In this document: positions 11,191-23,931 of the stretch, piece after piece
How the letters are laid out: each line of letters begins with the position of its first letter
How positions within the stretch are numbered: position 1 is the first letter of the stretch
Source: Boesenbergia rotunda
Taxonomy: Eukaryota; Streptophyta; Magnoliopsida; Zingiberales; Zingiberaceae
Direction: 5' to 3'
DNA length: 64,000 bases
NCBI GenBank assembly: GCA_024364735.1
Contig: JAGFNQ010001114.1
Coordinates: forward strand, 787,878-851,877
The notes under the pieces: model-generated
Database searches by the model: none
What the model saw: only the letters and a program-made list of their open reading frames with translations
What the model was told of the DNA's origin: nothing
Translations under genes and position numbers: made by a program

Positions 11191-14100
11191 TGTCACGCCC
11201 CGAGACCCAGGAGCCGCTGTTCCAATATAAAATCGGACAGCATCTCCTCTGCCGACAGACAATTTACATATACAAACAACACACGCAGATAATAATTTAG
11301 CCTCAGGCCTCAAAATCAAGACAAAACATAACCATAACACAAAATAAAACATACCTGACTGCGGACCGGTCCAACTTACAACAAAACAACAAACACATAG
11401 TCCATCAGAGGACTCAAAAATACAATACCAAGACAAATAAAACACGATACAAATTCCACGACATAAAACAAATCCAAACCAAATAATAAGGCGCAACGAA
11501 AATAGAACTACGCGGAAGCACCCATCATTGGAGTCGTAGGGACCTGAGACTGGCAACTGGGGCTCTCCTGGAGACCAAACCTGGAATAAAAAATATAGGC
11601 AACGGTGGTGAGTCCAAATAAACTCAGTGGATACCAGAAGCATATATGCACAGCAAGCTATAAATAACAATAAGAATCACGCTAATACAGTCTCGAGTAT
11701 AGAGGATAAAGCATATCTAGAGACTAAGAGTGAAATACATACCAGAGTCCGTCTATCCTGCAGATAGGTGTAATCAATCCTCTATATAACCTCAAGAATG
11801 ATACACAATCCAAATATGTATGTCACCTGTAAGTGCATGTCAAACATATATAGCACTCAAACTCAACAAGCACCAACAAAGGTGCAATGCATCCTATACA
11901 CCCGATGTAAAGATATGTTCTGTACGCACCTCAACCACCACCAGACTAGCGGTCGGGTGAACAGGAAACAGATGCCAACTACTCATGGTTGCATAAAGAA
12001 AGTCAAACACTTGTGGCCTACAACATATGAAGCCCAACACTCGTGGCTATGCAGATATGACACCCAGCACTCGTAGCGATGCAAGTATGTAGCCCAACAC
12101 TCGTGGCTATGCAAATATGATGCCCAACACTCGTGGCAATGCAAATATGATGTCCAACACCTGTGGCAATGCAAGTATGTAGCCCAGCACCTGTGGCTAT
12201 GCAAACATGACGCCTAGCACCTGTGGCGGATGCAATATGTAGCCCAACACCTGTGGCTATGCAAATATGATGCCTAGCACTCGTGGCAATGCAAGTATGA
12301 CGGCTAGCACTCGTGGCGATGCAAGTATGAAACCTAGCACTCGTGGCTATGCAAATATGATGCCCAGCACTCGTGGCAATGCAAGTATGACGCCTAGCAC
12401 TCATGGTGATGCAAGTATGTAGCCCAGCACTCGTGGCTATGCAAATATGATGCCCAGCACTCGTGGCAATGCAAGTATGATGCAGACATGACTGGTGACG
12501 GACTCAGACCTCAGGGGAGCCGATGGTCTCCATCATGATAATAACATCGTGCTAATAGCTCAATCGACACGGGAAACCTGACTGCGCGACGGGCTCAAAC
12601 CTCAGGGAAGCTGATGATCGCCAATATGCAATCATACAGAGCCTACAGCTCAGTATACAACCTAGAGGGTAAAGTATGCTAACGACACCCTCCATACTAA
12701 TCAGATCCTTAACCATAGGCCGGTAGGAAAGGTATAGGTCTAACACATGTATCTAGATCTAACCATTCTACCCTAGGTATCCCTGCAAGGTATATATAGG
12801 AATCAATCCAACTACAGGTACTAAGTGGCCTACCACCATATTTGAGCACATACGAACGCATGGCAAGTATCGAGACTGTATAGAACTAAATAGGAGTCAT
12901 CTAAACAACACATATCTGATCATAATGCACAAAGGCAGGTACAGCGTACAAACTTACTATTATCTATAACAAACTATGCATAATAGTAAGACAATATCTA
13001 AAAAGATAAGTTAGGGGTACCCGCCTCCAATGAAGATGCTCGTATCCACAGAGAACCTCCCGTCCAATGGTCCGCAACCAATAATCCAAATCAATATCCT
13101 GTATCAAAGGATACATTTGTTTAACTATTTACACAAGTAGTATCTAGCTAATAAATTTACTCCCATCAAGCTATTGAGATTGGGTTCCATGTAAGTTTAA
13201 TGTGAGCTTAACCCAAAATCCCACACGCCTCTACCAATGCCAAGGACTCCTTTGGCTCACGGCAGGGATCCTAGTTGATCATTAATAAACAATACCTCAC
13301 TCCATTCCTTTTACAGTTTAAAATAGCGACAGGACTTAAGATAGAGGATAAAAATCTCAACCACATCGACAGAACTCTTCTCTTAGTTCATGATGCAACT
13401 AGGGAATCCTAGATAGAGCAATACAGAGAAAAGCTCGAGCAATACAGAGAAAAGCTCAGTGAACAAATCTAAACAGAAAGCTAAACAAGAGGATCAAAGG
13501 GAATTCCTAACCTAATTGATAGGAATCAATATAGTAATTTCCAATTCCAATTACAACCGTCCATCCTCTCACAGTAGCCATAACCAGTTCGGATCAAAGC
13601 TAGTGCTAGGATTCCAAATAAACATCCCCTACAACACAAAAGTTCCCTATGGCAACATCCAAAACTTCAATTGAAACTGATGATAGATCCTACAGCCAAG
13701 AACAGAACCGATCTATCAGCTACTCATCCACAACAAATCAAGATTGGGATTCAAACATCCAATTTCTGACCAAGGCAGATTCAATAATACATCCAACCCA
13801 TCCACTCAAAGATCAAGACCAAGAAAACCAAAATCTATACAAACGTTAATAGGAATCTGATCAAGGCCAAATCATCACTAAAATTCATCGAAGCTGATTC
13901 CAAAACAAAAGGTTTCTACATGGGAACCCAAATCCGAATAAAAACCCTACTAATCCAGCCAACCTCCATCATCAATTCAATCTCAAGCAACATTCAACAA
14001 ATCAACACCTTACCTGAGATCTGCTGTCCGAAACAAATGCGATGGGGAAGCAACGCTCAGCTTTGAACAGGGCATCGATGACCCTCACCACAGTCGACGG

Positions 14101-14734
14101 GAGCTAGGGCTTCGTCGGAGTGCCTCCCGTCCATAGGCGTCGATTGCGGGCTAGGGTTCGCGACACCGAGAGAGGAGGAAGGCTCGGGCTTCCTCTGGGC
14201 TACGAGAGGAGAGATTGGCGTTGGCTAGGGTTCGCGAAGAAACGGAAGAAGAAAAGATGAGGAAGGGGTCGGCGCTCGGCTGCTTGCTGCGGGCGGTTGA
14301 GGAGGAGAAGGAATCGACGTTCAGCTAGGGCTCGCTAAATGGAAGAGAGGTCGGGTGCGTGCGGCCGAGAGGGAAGGGGGAAAAAGATTTATAGGGCCAT
14401 TTTGCACATTAGCCCTCCACATTTACCCTTTTTAAATCCATACCATTAAAGATAGGATTTAAGCATCACAACCCACCATAGTTTAGGTATCTTTGTCTCT
14501 AGCCCTTCTAAGTTTCACTTATATAAAATTTAGCCCTTTAGGTCTAGGATTTTATACACTTACATATAGGATTTAAGCATTAAGACCCTTCCTAGTTTAG
14601 ATTTCATCACACTTAAGCCCTCATAACCTAAGTTTCAAAGCAATATAACCCTCTAACTTTAGTTAGGGTTTCAGAAATCGTAAATTTTCTTCCGAAAAAT
14701 TTTCTGGATCGCGTCAAAAGTGTCGGATTTAACA
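11191..14734 (-). repeat. 3' LTR (3.5 kb) of gypsy element G1
   Basis: The minus strand starts TGTTAAATCCGACAC at 14734 and ends GGGGCGTGACA at 11191 (3544 bp, TG...CA). A GTTAGTGGGGGAGAA polypurine tract immediately precedes it. The layout 'AATTTGGGGACCAAATTTTT-polypurine-LTR' is typical of plant chromovirus gypsy elements. The LTR has no long coding frame; it holds the minisatellite at 12018-12482 and AT-rich flanks. The other LTR is not in the window. Confidence 0.75.
12018..12482. repeat. 30-bp minisatellite, about 15 units, in the G1 LTR
   Basis: The unit is CAGCACTCGTGGCTATGCAA plus ATATGATGCC with small changes. Because 30 is a multiple of three, the minus strand stays open as 10-residue repeats rich in His, Cys, Ile and Ala. 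I do not regard this as a gene. Confidence 0.9.
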
Positions 14735-14749
14735 TTCTCCCCCACTAAC
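14735..14749 (-). other. Polypurine tract of G1
   Basis: The minus strand GTTAGTGGGGGAGAA abuts the LTR start TGTTAAATCC. It primes plus-strand DNA synthesis in LTR elements. Confidence 0.75.
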
Positions 14750-15199
14750 AAAAAATTTGGTCCCCAAATTTCACTATTACACGGTATATACTAACATGCC
14801 CTATATCGTGTAAATGTTGGATGGAAACCAATCATTCGTTTCTTGAGTAAGGTAGCAACCCATAGAATCCAGTAGACTCCATCCTCTCTGTTTGACCACC
14901 AATATCTTACTAGCCAGTAGGTACACTCCTAGATCTCATGATCTAATCGTAGATACCCACTAGATCCCATCCCAGTGTATTCGTGCCAAGCAATAAAGAG
15001 GACTAGCAATATTTATCACTATTTGAGCTGAAAGATGTATAAATGAACAACATACCGCAAAAGGCTGACCCATCAGTCTGCGGTGCCTCCTCTCGGGTAG
15101 CCGCATATACTCGTCCCGTCTCAGTACCTGGTGGTGGCATCCTCGGAACTGGCTGGGATGGAAACACAGGGGCTGCAACAAACTGCTGCGGCTAGTGTA
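14750..15199 (-). pseudogene. G1 internal remnant: 3' leader plus gag/protease junction
   Basis: On the minus strand, GRVYAATREEA followed by a short FIY segment (about 15140-15050) matches what I know of the gag-protease border of chromovirus polyproteins (x-RVYA-x-T-x-EEA). Beyond it the frame is lost, and the sequence runs straight into the 3' leader. RT, RNase H and integrase are therefore deleted. The GTGTA at 15195-15199 is one copy of the target duplication of X1; the element continues at 21045. Confidence 0.55.
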
Positions 15200-16814
15200 T
15201 GTTAGTGATATGAGAGAAGTGTCCTAAGGCAATCGCCTTATGATTGTAAATATTTATTTTAATAAATGATAATTCACTATTTGAGTATACATGTTTGTGT
15301 ATTTGATTGGGATCTTAAACTCATCTACTGAATGTCCGCAATATAATTCAAAGCATAAGAGAATTTGTGATGGGATCACAACTAGTGATTATCTCTACAT
15401 GTGCAATTGTGAAGTATTGAAAGTATCCCTAGTCGATGAATTGATAAAAACGGACACTATCAATTCTGTTGAGACTAGCATGTGTTATTCTCTAATCAGC
15501 TGATTCTCACTGGCTGGTGACATTGGGATGTCCGGAGATAAACATGGATACTAGTTAAGGGAACTAGTTCATTGGAGTGACTAGCTGTAAAACTTCATAT
15601 GGTAATCTATAAAGATATGTCACTGAAGTTATTACTGCAGCTTAAGTGCGATGTTCCTTTGACTTGCGGTGTTCAAGTCATCTTGGTCATGGAGACTTAT
15701 ACTTTAACATCTTAAGCAAGCATCTCCAAGGAGGGGTGGACCCAGGATGATTGGGTTTAAGCCGAAGTGCTCGAAGATGTTTGAACAACCTACAAAGGAT
15801 TCACCACTCCTTGCGAGGAGATGTATACCCAGGCCTATCGTCGGATTGTTACTCAAAGCCTCTGGCCAGAGCATATCATGTTTAGAGTGCGAGTCTCTTA
15901 AATACATGAGAGTAATTAGAAATCCAAAGGACGAGAAAGACATTACTTGGGCTAGGTGTGACGTAGTCAGCCTAGTGGGGACTGACACAAATAGACCATG
16001 TCCTGAACCAAGTGGGATGGTGAAGGGAATGGGGCACGATTCATTAGAGCTGCTGAAGGGTTTCGGAATTACTTCTGAGGTCAAACCGTTGATCTTTCGA
16101 TTAATTGGGGGTCATGATGTACTACTAGGTGCCACTCATGACCGTTCTATAATTGGTTAATTATAGACGGCCAACATAAATCGAAAGCCTATTTAGTCAC
16201 ACGCACTACGAGTAATCCGAGGGATTTAAAATGAGTTGAAAATTGGATTTTCCAATCAAAAGAAATAAGTCGAATCTGAGTTAATCAGAGGCGCAACGGA
16301 AACTTAAAATTGCTAAGTCTTTTGAAGGCTTATTGGGCGAATTAAATGAGTTTAATTCGCGATCGGTTCGGCTCGGTTTGGCCGACCAACGAGGGTGTTA
16401 ACCCCCTTTGGTTTGGCCGGCCATTAAAAGGGGATAAAACCAATTTATTTGGTTTAATTAATAAAATAAATCTAGCGCGATTTGTTTTATAAATTATGGA
16501 TAAATAAATTGTTGTAAAGAAATTTATATAAATAAATTTATAGAAATTTATTCTTTTATGGAAATTAAAATGATCCATGAAATGGTTTATTTTAATTTTA
16601 TAAAATCAATTATGAATTGATTTTTCCATAATAAGAAAGTTTATAAATTTCTTATAAAATTTATTCCATAATAAAAGGAGAAGAAGTATTTGTTTTATTA
16701 TAAAGTTAGTTATAATAAAACTTGGTTTAAACGGAATAATTCATAAGAGAATTTATAGGATAAATTTGTTATGAAAATTCCGTTAAGAGGGAGACTTGGC
16801 AAGGGAGATGCTAC

Positions 16815-16823
16815 TATATAAAG
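16815..16823 (+). promoter_or_regulatory. TATA box of LTR X1
   Basis: CTATATAAAGGAACC; the same sequence is at 23266-23280 in X2 and 31434-31448 in the X3 LTR. Confidence 0.7.
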
Positions 16824-18547
16824 GAACCAAAGGCAAGCCCTTAATTCCAATTGAGTAATCAAGAGATTAACTCTCTCCCTCTCTCTCTTATTCTCTTCCT
16901 CTCCCTCTCCTTCCAACCTAGGGCCGGCGCCCCCTTTGGTCATCCTAGGGCCGGCGCACCTCAACCTAGAGCGGGCGCACCACCCTCTCTTCCAAGGGTT
17001 GGCGTGAGTCGACTCCACCAAGTAGAAGCCGAAGAAGAAGAAGAAGAAGCGGATCGCATCTCCTTCCTTCCCGGAATTGTGATTCCGTTAACTTGGTGGT
17101 TAGTTTCCATTCTTTTCTTGTAACGCCCGCTTTTTTTTTCCTAAGCGGCGTTACGTTAACCTACTTAAGGCATGTAGACATCATAAGGCAGCGGAATAAC
17201 TTTAACTTATACATGCCCTACAACATTCTTAACTTAATGACATAGGAACCTTAGCATATTAACTTTGAACTTAAGCATCATATCATGTCATACGTAACCT
17301 CATATTATAAGGTTCACTTTGAACTTAAGCATCATATCATGTCATACATAACCTCATGTCATAAGGTTCCATAGGTCATTATTCAAGCATATAAGTAAGC
17401 AAGGTAAAGTTCCAACATAAACGGTAAACATAGGGTTTCCTGGGCCAAGTCACTACTACACACATGCATTCTTGCCCTCCTGCTGCTTCCATCATTGTCC
17501 CCTTGAATGATCTGCGGTATAAGGAAATAAGACTATAAGCACACAGGCTTAGTAAGACTCTTTCCTACTCACAAAAACCATTCATCATCTCATAATGAGC
17601 ACATGAAACATTAACATACTTGGTGCTCTACTTAGAACATAACATCTTGAATCACTTATCATATACATAGCATGACATGCACATAAACATAAGTGAACAT
17701 TCCTAGCATGGCATAAGACATGACATAATCGTAAACATAACAAACATTCTAAGCATGGCATGATACGTGGCATGAACATAACATAATAACATTCTAAACA
17801 TGGCATACTATATGACATAAGCATAAACATAATCAACGTTCCTAGCATGGCATAATTCATGGTAAACATAACATCCTAAACATTCATGGCATAATTCATG
17901 GTATAAATATAACATCCTAAACATTCTTGACATGGCATAATACATGGTATAAACATGTCCATAAGGTGTGAAACAATCTGTATGGCCTAAACATAATCAT
18001 ACTTCCTATCATAGCATATAAACATCTTCTTAACATAATCATGGCATAGATCATTTATTCTCATGCATATTTCTTAACATGAAGTGTAAGCATAAAATCT
18101 CATCATCATAGCATAATGCATAACATGAATGAATGCATGAGTGGAATGCATATACATAAGGATGCTTAACTTTTAAAAACATACTTTTAAATGCTTAAAC
18201 ATAATCATCATATCATCATTGGGGTCCCCGGCTTGTACCACATACATACATCATAAGCGCGCATCCCTAGCAAGTCCGAGGTAGCGAGCCCCGACCTACT
18301 AGGGTAAGGACAGCATAGTCGGTAGTCCCCGAACCGAGGCGTTCTTAAGGAGCCCATCCCTGTTGCACAGCTCCGGTAGTGCCAGAACCGTGGACAGCAT
18401 AGTCGGTAGTCCAGAACCGGGGCGTTCTTAAGGTGCCCATCCCTTGGACCCATACTTCGGTCCGGTACAAGCCCATTCATAAAGTAAAATACTTTACATG
18501 CTTCATTATTCATAAGACATTCATGGCATTTTTAACATAGCATAACT

Positions 18548-18628
18548 TGTTACGGCTCAGCCCGTCTACCGGCCCATTTATCGGTCCTCAAGACCGTCGT
18601 ACCGTCGACCATCGACTGTGCCGTTTAT
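18548..18628 (+). repeat. Short insert in Y1 related to the arm of the 26.5-kb palindrome
   Basis: TGTTACGGCTCAGCCCGTCTACC through GACTGTGCCGT matches, with few changes, the outer arm of the palindrome (26476-26556). Y2 lacks it at the corresponding place (about 48140), so it arrived after the two copies separated or was lost from Y2. Confidence 0.7.
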
Positions 18629-20284
18629 CATATTTATGCCTTAAAGACATAAGCATCATCTTTAATTCATAACATGGCATACATCATCATTCATAAAAAC
18701 CATGGCATTCATCTTCCTACATAAACATGACATTCATCTTCCTACATAGACATGACATTCATCTTCCTACATAAACATGCCATTCATCTTCCTACATAAA
18801 CATGGCATGCATACCTACACATCATTCCTATTCCTAGTACTTGCATGATCATAACATTGAAGGTACGCATTGCATTGAACATGACATGTTTTCATAGATA
18901 TTTTATCCTACTACATAGAGCTTGTATAATCATGATACATAAGGTAAACATTGCATTTCTTGCCTAAGCATGATATCTATCTTAAGCATACATAGGTAGG
19001 ATTTCCATAACATTCTACCTACCATTCAAATACATGGCATAAAGATGTAGGACATTCATAATAAACCCTATTAAGCATGACATCCAATCATAAACATAAA
19101 ACATAAAACATAAAACATGGTGCTTAAACATTAGGGTTATGGTTAACATGATTTCTACCACATGCTTGATCCTATACATATAAATACTTTATGGTAAACA
19201 TGAACCATCATTCTTTGAACCCTAACTCCACCCCAAACCCTAGATAACAAGGCTTGGCCGAAACTTCTAAGGTGGAGTTCCATCAATTCCATAAACATGT
19301 AATATAACATAAGGTAAAGGAACAACCATACATCATTTATAAGACCATAGGAAGTCATTGGGGCTCATGATTAGGGTTAACCCTAACCTTTAGGCCACTT
19401 TCCTAGGGCTGGCCGAAACTTATAAGGCCATGGGGGTATGGAAAAATTCCATTAAAATCCTCAATCAATCATAAAATACTAATCACATCTTACCATAGGG
19501 CCCTTTGGGGCCCTTACTTGAAAAAAATCCTAACTTTTACCCCATTAACCCATCTTGGCCGAAACTTATAGAGTCTCTAGGCCATGTGAAAATTCACATA
19601 ATCACCCTCCATCTCCTTTATATCATGATAACACATAAAACATATACTTGAAGTTTAAAACCCAACCCTAACCTTTGGGTCCTTGAAGTTGGCCGAAACT
19701 TATAGGGTCTCTAGGGTACCCCAAAAATTCTCAAAAATTGTATTTAATCTCTAAACATCTTGAGAGTACATTAGACAACATGATTTATATTTTTATCATC
19801 ATTATAGACCAAGAACCCATGGGGCCGAAACCTATAAGGTTAGGTTCATGGGTTTCCTTTGGTTTTTCCAACATAAACATTACTTACAAAACTTTCATAT
19901 CATGTAAATCTTGAAGAAAACCATTATACCACAGGTGAGGGAGTCTTACCTTAGTTGATCTTGGTTATACCCTTAGAATTTGAGAGAAGGATGGAAATCT
20001 TGTTGCCTCTTGACCACCCTTAGCCCTTGTACCCTTGTGAAGACCTTAGATCTTGGAGATGAAGCCTTGGTGGAAGTTTTTCCAAGGGAGAACTCCTCCT
20101 TGGGGTTTCGGCTAGAATGAGGAGGGAGGAGGGGAGCAAATGCAATTGATGGAAGGAAGAAAGAAACTCCCAAACCCCCCTCTTTATCACTCATTAAGGA
20201 GGTAAATGAAGAGTCTCTCCATGACCCTTCATCTTCTTCTAAGCCTTAACCAATATCCACTTCATTTCCTCATAGCATTCCCTT

Positions 20285-20345
20285 GCTGGATGAGTTGGTT
20301 AGAGCCTACATGGTTGTACAAGAGGTCCAAGGTTCAATCCTTGGC
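20285..20345 (+). repeat. tRNA-like pol III box segment in Y1
   Basis: The A-box-like TGGATGAGTTGGT (20288-20300) and B-box GGTTCAATCC (20332-20341) have tRNA spacing and are followed by a T-rich run. Y2 has the same at 49836-49889. It resembles the head of a tRNA-derived SINE; a full cloverleaf is not evident. Confidence 0.6.
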
Positions 20346-21039
20346 CCATGCACCTTATTTTTATTTTATTTTCCCTTTTTATTTTCTATTATTTTTTTCT
20401 AAAATTCCAAAAATCCCCTAAAAATTCCCCCATAATGATGTTCATATTTCTCATTAAAACCCCTTTATATTTATATAAATTTCTACCTAAAATTCTCCAA
20501 TAATTATGATACTAAAAAGCCCATATAAGGCCCATTAGTACTTAATTTCTCAATTTGAATGAGTAAATATGGATTTCTAGGCCAAATTTTATATAAATAT
20601 TTCTAGGCCCCTCGGAAAATTATCTAGACATGCTTAATATTTTAAGAAAATATTAAGAGAATTTTTCGGGTCGTTACATTTCTCTTGTTCTTCTAGTTGT
20701 GCCTTTAGAGAATCTAGTAGTTCTCGTCGGCACAAAGCTCGTGACTTTGCGAAGTCATCCCGAAGAGAACTCGGCGTGGACGCGAATAGAGGCGAAGCTT
20801 CCAAGGGACGCTACGGTTGGATCTCGTCCCTTACTTCGAGTTACGCGAGGTAATTAGTAAATTAGTTTACTTTTCCGCAAAGTTTTAATTTATGATCATG
20901 TCAACACATCATAAGGTTGCATGCTAGATACGTGGTTAAAGTAATTTGAGAAATTGTTTTATGCTAATTCTTCCGCTGCACGTAAAAATTTAAAATTTTA
21001 CGAACCCGTATCCTTGTCAACATGCACCCGGTCCCAACA

Positions 21040-21426
21040 GTGTACCGAATAAGTCACGGCTGGATGTAGAGGCTGATGCGTCAGATGAGTCTGACCATAA
21101 CCGCCGGTCGCAGAAGACTGGGGTGCTACCAAAGTGGAGCTCTGATGAAAGCCATGCATACAACAGATGTGTATCGGTGGGGGAGTTATCTGCTCCTGCC
21201 GTGAACAAGTCTGAGTTCGCTGACCTCCTCTGATTCTGCTGCAATAATCTGGAAGATCCTGCTGATGAGCGCCCATCCTTGGGAGGTCGAGGAGCTGCCC
21301 CAGGATTTCCCAGCACATCATGGTCCCTACTGGTCCTCTTTTGTCCTGCATACAGCTGCTCCTAATCTGACAGTGTATCCTAATCCGATTGTCTATCACC
21401 ATACACTTGTTTCTGTGCCATCTTTA
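21040..21426 (-). pseudogene. G1 internal remnant: C-terminal gag region
   Basis: This is the continuation of G1 right of X1; GTGTA at 21040-21044 is the second target-duplication copy. The minus strand is open from about 21402 to the X1 border and rich in Gln, Pro, Ser and Arg, as in the linker downstream of the chromovirus zinc knuckle. No zinc knuckle survives in the window. The identification rests on its position next to the GRVYA segment and is moderate. Confidence 0.45.
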
Positions 21427-21610
21427 TGTAGCGGCCCCGCCTCTATAGTCCCCGCAGGCAACCCTCTAGGCCGGCGACCCTACGGTCTTCCCACCCCTGG
21501 CAGTGGGGTTTTGCCTTCCCCAGGATTCGAACTCTAAACCTCCAGGCTAAGTACTAAAGTTCCTGAATCCTGGTACCAAGTGAGTTGTAGCTCACTTAAT
21601 CAAAACCTCC
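21427..21610 (-). repeat. SINE-like unit S1 (tRNA-derived)
   Basis: On the minus strand an A-box-like region (GAGCTACAACTCACTTGGTA, 21593-21574) is followed by the B-box GAGTTCGAATCC (21534-21523). The body GGGAAGGC...CCAGGGGTGGGAAGACC comes next. S2, S3 and S4 share this body. Confidence 0.7.
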
Positions 21611-21639
21611 GTAATCTGGATTACATTACATCTTGGAAA

Positions 21640-23926
21640 TATTAGTGATATGAGAGAAGTGTCCTAAGACAATCGCCTTATGATTGTAAACATTTATTTT
21701 AATAAATGATAATTCACTATTTGAGTATACATGTTTGTGTATTTGATTGGGATCTTAAACTCATCTACTGAATGTCCGCAATATAATTCACAGCATAAGA
21801 GAATTTGTGATGGGATCACAACTAGTGATTATCTCTACATGTGCAACTGTGAAGTATTGAAAGTATCCCTAGTCGATGAATTGATAAATACGGACACTAT
21901 CAATTCTGTTGAGACTAGCATGGGTTATTCTCTAATCAGCTGATTCTCACTGGCTGGTGACATTGGGATGTCCGGAGATAAACATGGATGCTAGTTAAGG
22001 GAACTAGTTCATTGGAGTGACTAGCTGTAAAACTTCATATGGTTATCTATACAGATATGTCAATGAAGTTCTTACTGCAGCTTAAGTGCGATGTTCCTTT
22101 GACTTGCGGTGTTCAAGTCATCTTGGTCATGGAGACTTATACTTTAACATCTTAAGCAAGCATCTCCAAGGAGGTGTGGACCCAGGATGATTGGGTATAA
22201 GCCGAAGTGCCCGAAGATGTTTGAACAGCCTACAAAGGATTCACCACTCCTTGCGAGGAGATGTATACCCAGGCTTATCGTCGGATTGTTACTCAAAGCC
22301 TCTAGCCAGAGCATATCATGTTTAGAGTGTGAGTCTCTTAAATATATGAGAGTAATTTGAAATCCAAAGGACGAGAAAGACACTACTTGGGCTAGGTGTG
22401 ACGTAGTCAGTCTAGTGGGGACTGACACAAACAGACCATGTCCTGAACCAAGTGGGTATAAGATGGTGAAGGAAATGGGGCACGATTCATTAGAGCTGCT
22501 GAAGGGTTTCAGAATTACTTCTGAGGTCAAACCGTTGATCTTTCGATTAATTGGGGGTCATGATGTACTACTAGGTGCCACTCATGATCGTTCTATAATT
22601 AGTTGATTATAGACGGCCAACATAAATCGAAAGCCTATTTAGTCACACGCACTACGAGTAATCCGAGGGATTTAAAATGAGTTGAAAATTGGATTTTCTG
22701 ATCAAGAGAAATAAGTCGAATCTGAGTTAATCAGAAGCGCAACGGAAGCTAAAAATGACTAAGTCTTTTGAAGGCTTATTGGGCGAATTAAATGAGTTTA
22801 ATTCGCGAGGGATCGAGCTTGTATTGGCCGGCCAAAGAGGGTGTCCACCCTCTTGGTTTGGCCGGCCACTACAAAGGGGATAAACCAATTTATTTGGTTT
22901 AATTAATAAAATAAATCTAGCGCGATTTGTTTTATAAATTATGGATAAATAAATTGATATATAAAGAAATTTATATAAAAAGATTTATAAAGAAATTTAT
23001 AGAAATTTATTCTTTTTATGGAAATTAAAATAAACCATGAAATGGTTTAATTTTAATTAATAAAATCAATTATGAATTGATTTTTCCATGATAAGAAAAT
23101 TTTTATACAAATTTTATTCCATAATTAAAAGAGAGAAGTATTTGTTTTATTATAAAGTTAGTTATAATAAAACTTGGCTTAAACGGAATAATTAATAAGA
23201 GAATTTATAGGATAAATTTCTTATGAAAATTCCGTTAAGAGGGAGACTTGGCAAGGGAGAGGTTACTATATAAAGGAACCAAGGCTAGCCTTGAATTCTA
23301 ATCAATTGAGTAATCAAGAGATTAGTAGCTCCCTCTCTCTCTCTCTTATTCTCTCCCTCTCTTCCCCTTAGGGCCGGCGCCCCTCATCCCCTCCCTAGGG
23401 CCGGCGCACAACCACCCTAGGGCCGGCGCACCGCCCTCGCCTTCAAGGAGTTGGCGTGAGCAACCATCACCAAGAAGGAGCCGAAGAAGAAGAAGAAGAA
23501 GCGGATCACATCTCCTCCCTTCTCGGAATTTAGATTCCGTTTCTTTGGTGGTTAGTTTCCTTTCTTCTCTCTTGATCTTCTAGTTGTGCCTTTAGAGAAT
23601 CTAGTAGTTCTCATCGGCACAAAACTCGTGACTTTGCGAAGTCATCCTGAAGAGAACTCGGCGTGGACTCGAATAGAGGCGGAGCTTCCAAGGGACGCTA
23701 CGGTTGGATCTCGTCCCTTACTTCGAGTTACGCGAGGTACTTAGTAAATTAGTTTACATTTCCGCAAAGTTTTAATTTATGATCATGTCCACACATCATA
23801 AGATTGCATGCTAGATACGTGGTTAAAATAATTTGAGAAATTATTTTATGTTAATTCTTCCGCTGCACGTAAAAATTTAAAATTTTACGAACTCGTATCC
23901 TTGTCAACATGCAACCGGTCCAAACA
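21640..23926 (+). mobile_element. Solo LTR X2
   Basis: It starts TATTAGTGATATGAG (first G mutated) and ends CCAAACA, with GGAAA at 21635-21639 and 23927-23931. It is 2287 bp, closely similar to X1, and shows the empty Y1 site at about 23560. The TATA box is at 23267-23275. Confidence 0.92.
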
Positions 23927-23931
23927 GGAAA

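Larger units (their letters stand above)
17119..20678 (+). mobile_element. Solo LTR Y1 (gypsy type), inserted in X1
   Basis: It begins TGTAACGCCCGC and ends GGGTCGTTACA, a 7-bp inverted terminal match, and is flanked by TTTCT (17114-17118, 20679-20683). X2 shows the empty site. Length is 3560 bp. It is AT-rich with scattered CATAA/GGCAT words, no long frame, a GC-richer block (18225-18480) with a partial duplication around GGCGTTCTTAAGG, and a tRNA-like segment near its end. Y2 (46894) is the second copy. No primer site or protein is seen inside, so I call it a solo LTR rather than a full element. Confidence 0.88.
15200..21039 (+). mobile_element. Solo LTR X1, carrying nested solo LTR Y1
   Basis: It begins TGTTAGTGATATGAGAG and ends GGTCCCAACA, flanked by GTGTA on both sides (15195-15199, 21040-21044). 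Without Y1 and its duplicated TTTCT it is about 2275 bp. X2 (2287 bp) and the 3' LTR of X3 (2221 bp) are the same family. A TATA box (TATATAAAG) is at 16815-16823, followed by a CT-rich stretch, GGGCCGGCGC motifs and a GAA repeat. The flanks show recombination between two LTRs of a former complete copia. Confidence 0.92.

Noticed and set aside
11796..12080. A possible exported peptide gene upstream of the minisatellite on the plus strand
   Set aside because: It lies in the LTR, with no homology or codon signal.
12018..12404. A 128-codon minus-strand frame of HTCIATSAG-like repeats
   Set aside because: It is a reading of the 30-bp minisatellite in an LTR; there is no start context, domain or unique sequence.
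16170..16800. An AT-rich origin-like or matrix-attachment stretch in X1
   Set aside because: The same AT-rich stretch is in X2 and the X3 LTR; ordinary LTR sequence.
20285..20345. A true tRNA gene in LTR Y1
   Set aside because: A and B boxes are present but acceptor and anticodon stems do not form convincingly; kept only as a tRNA-like segment.
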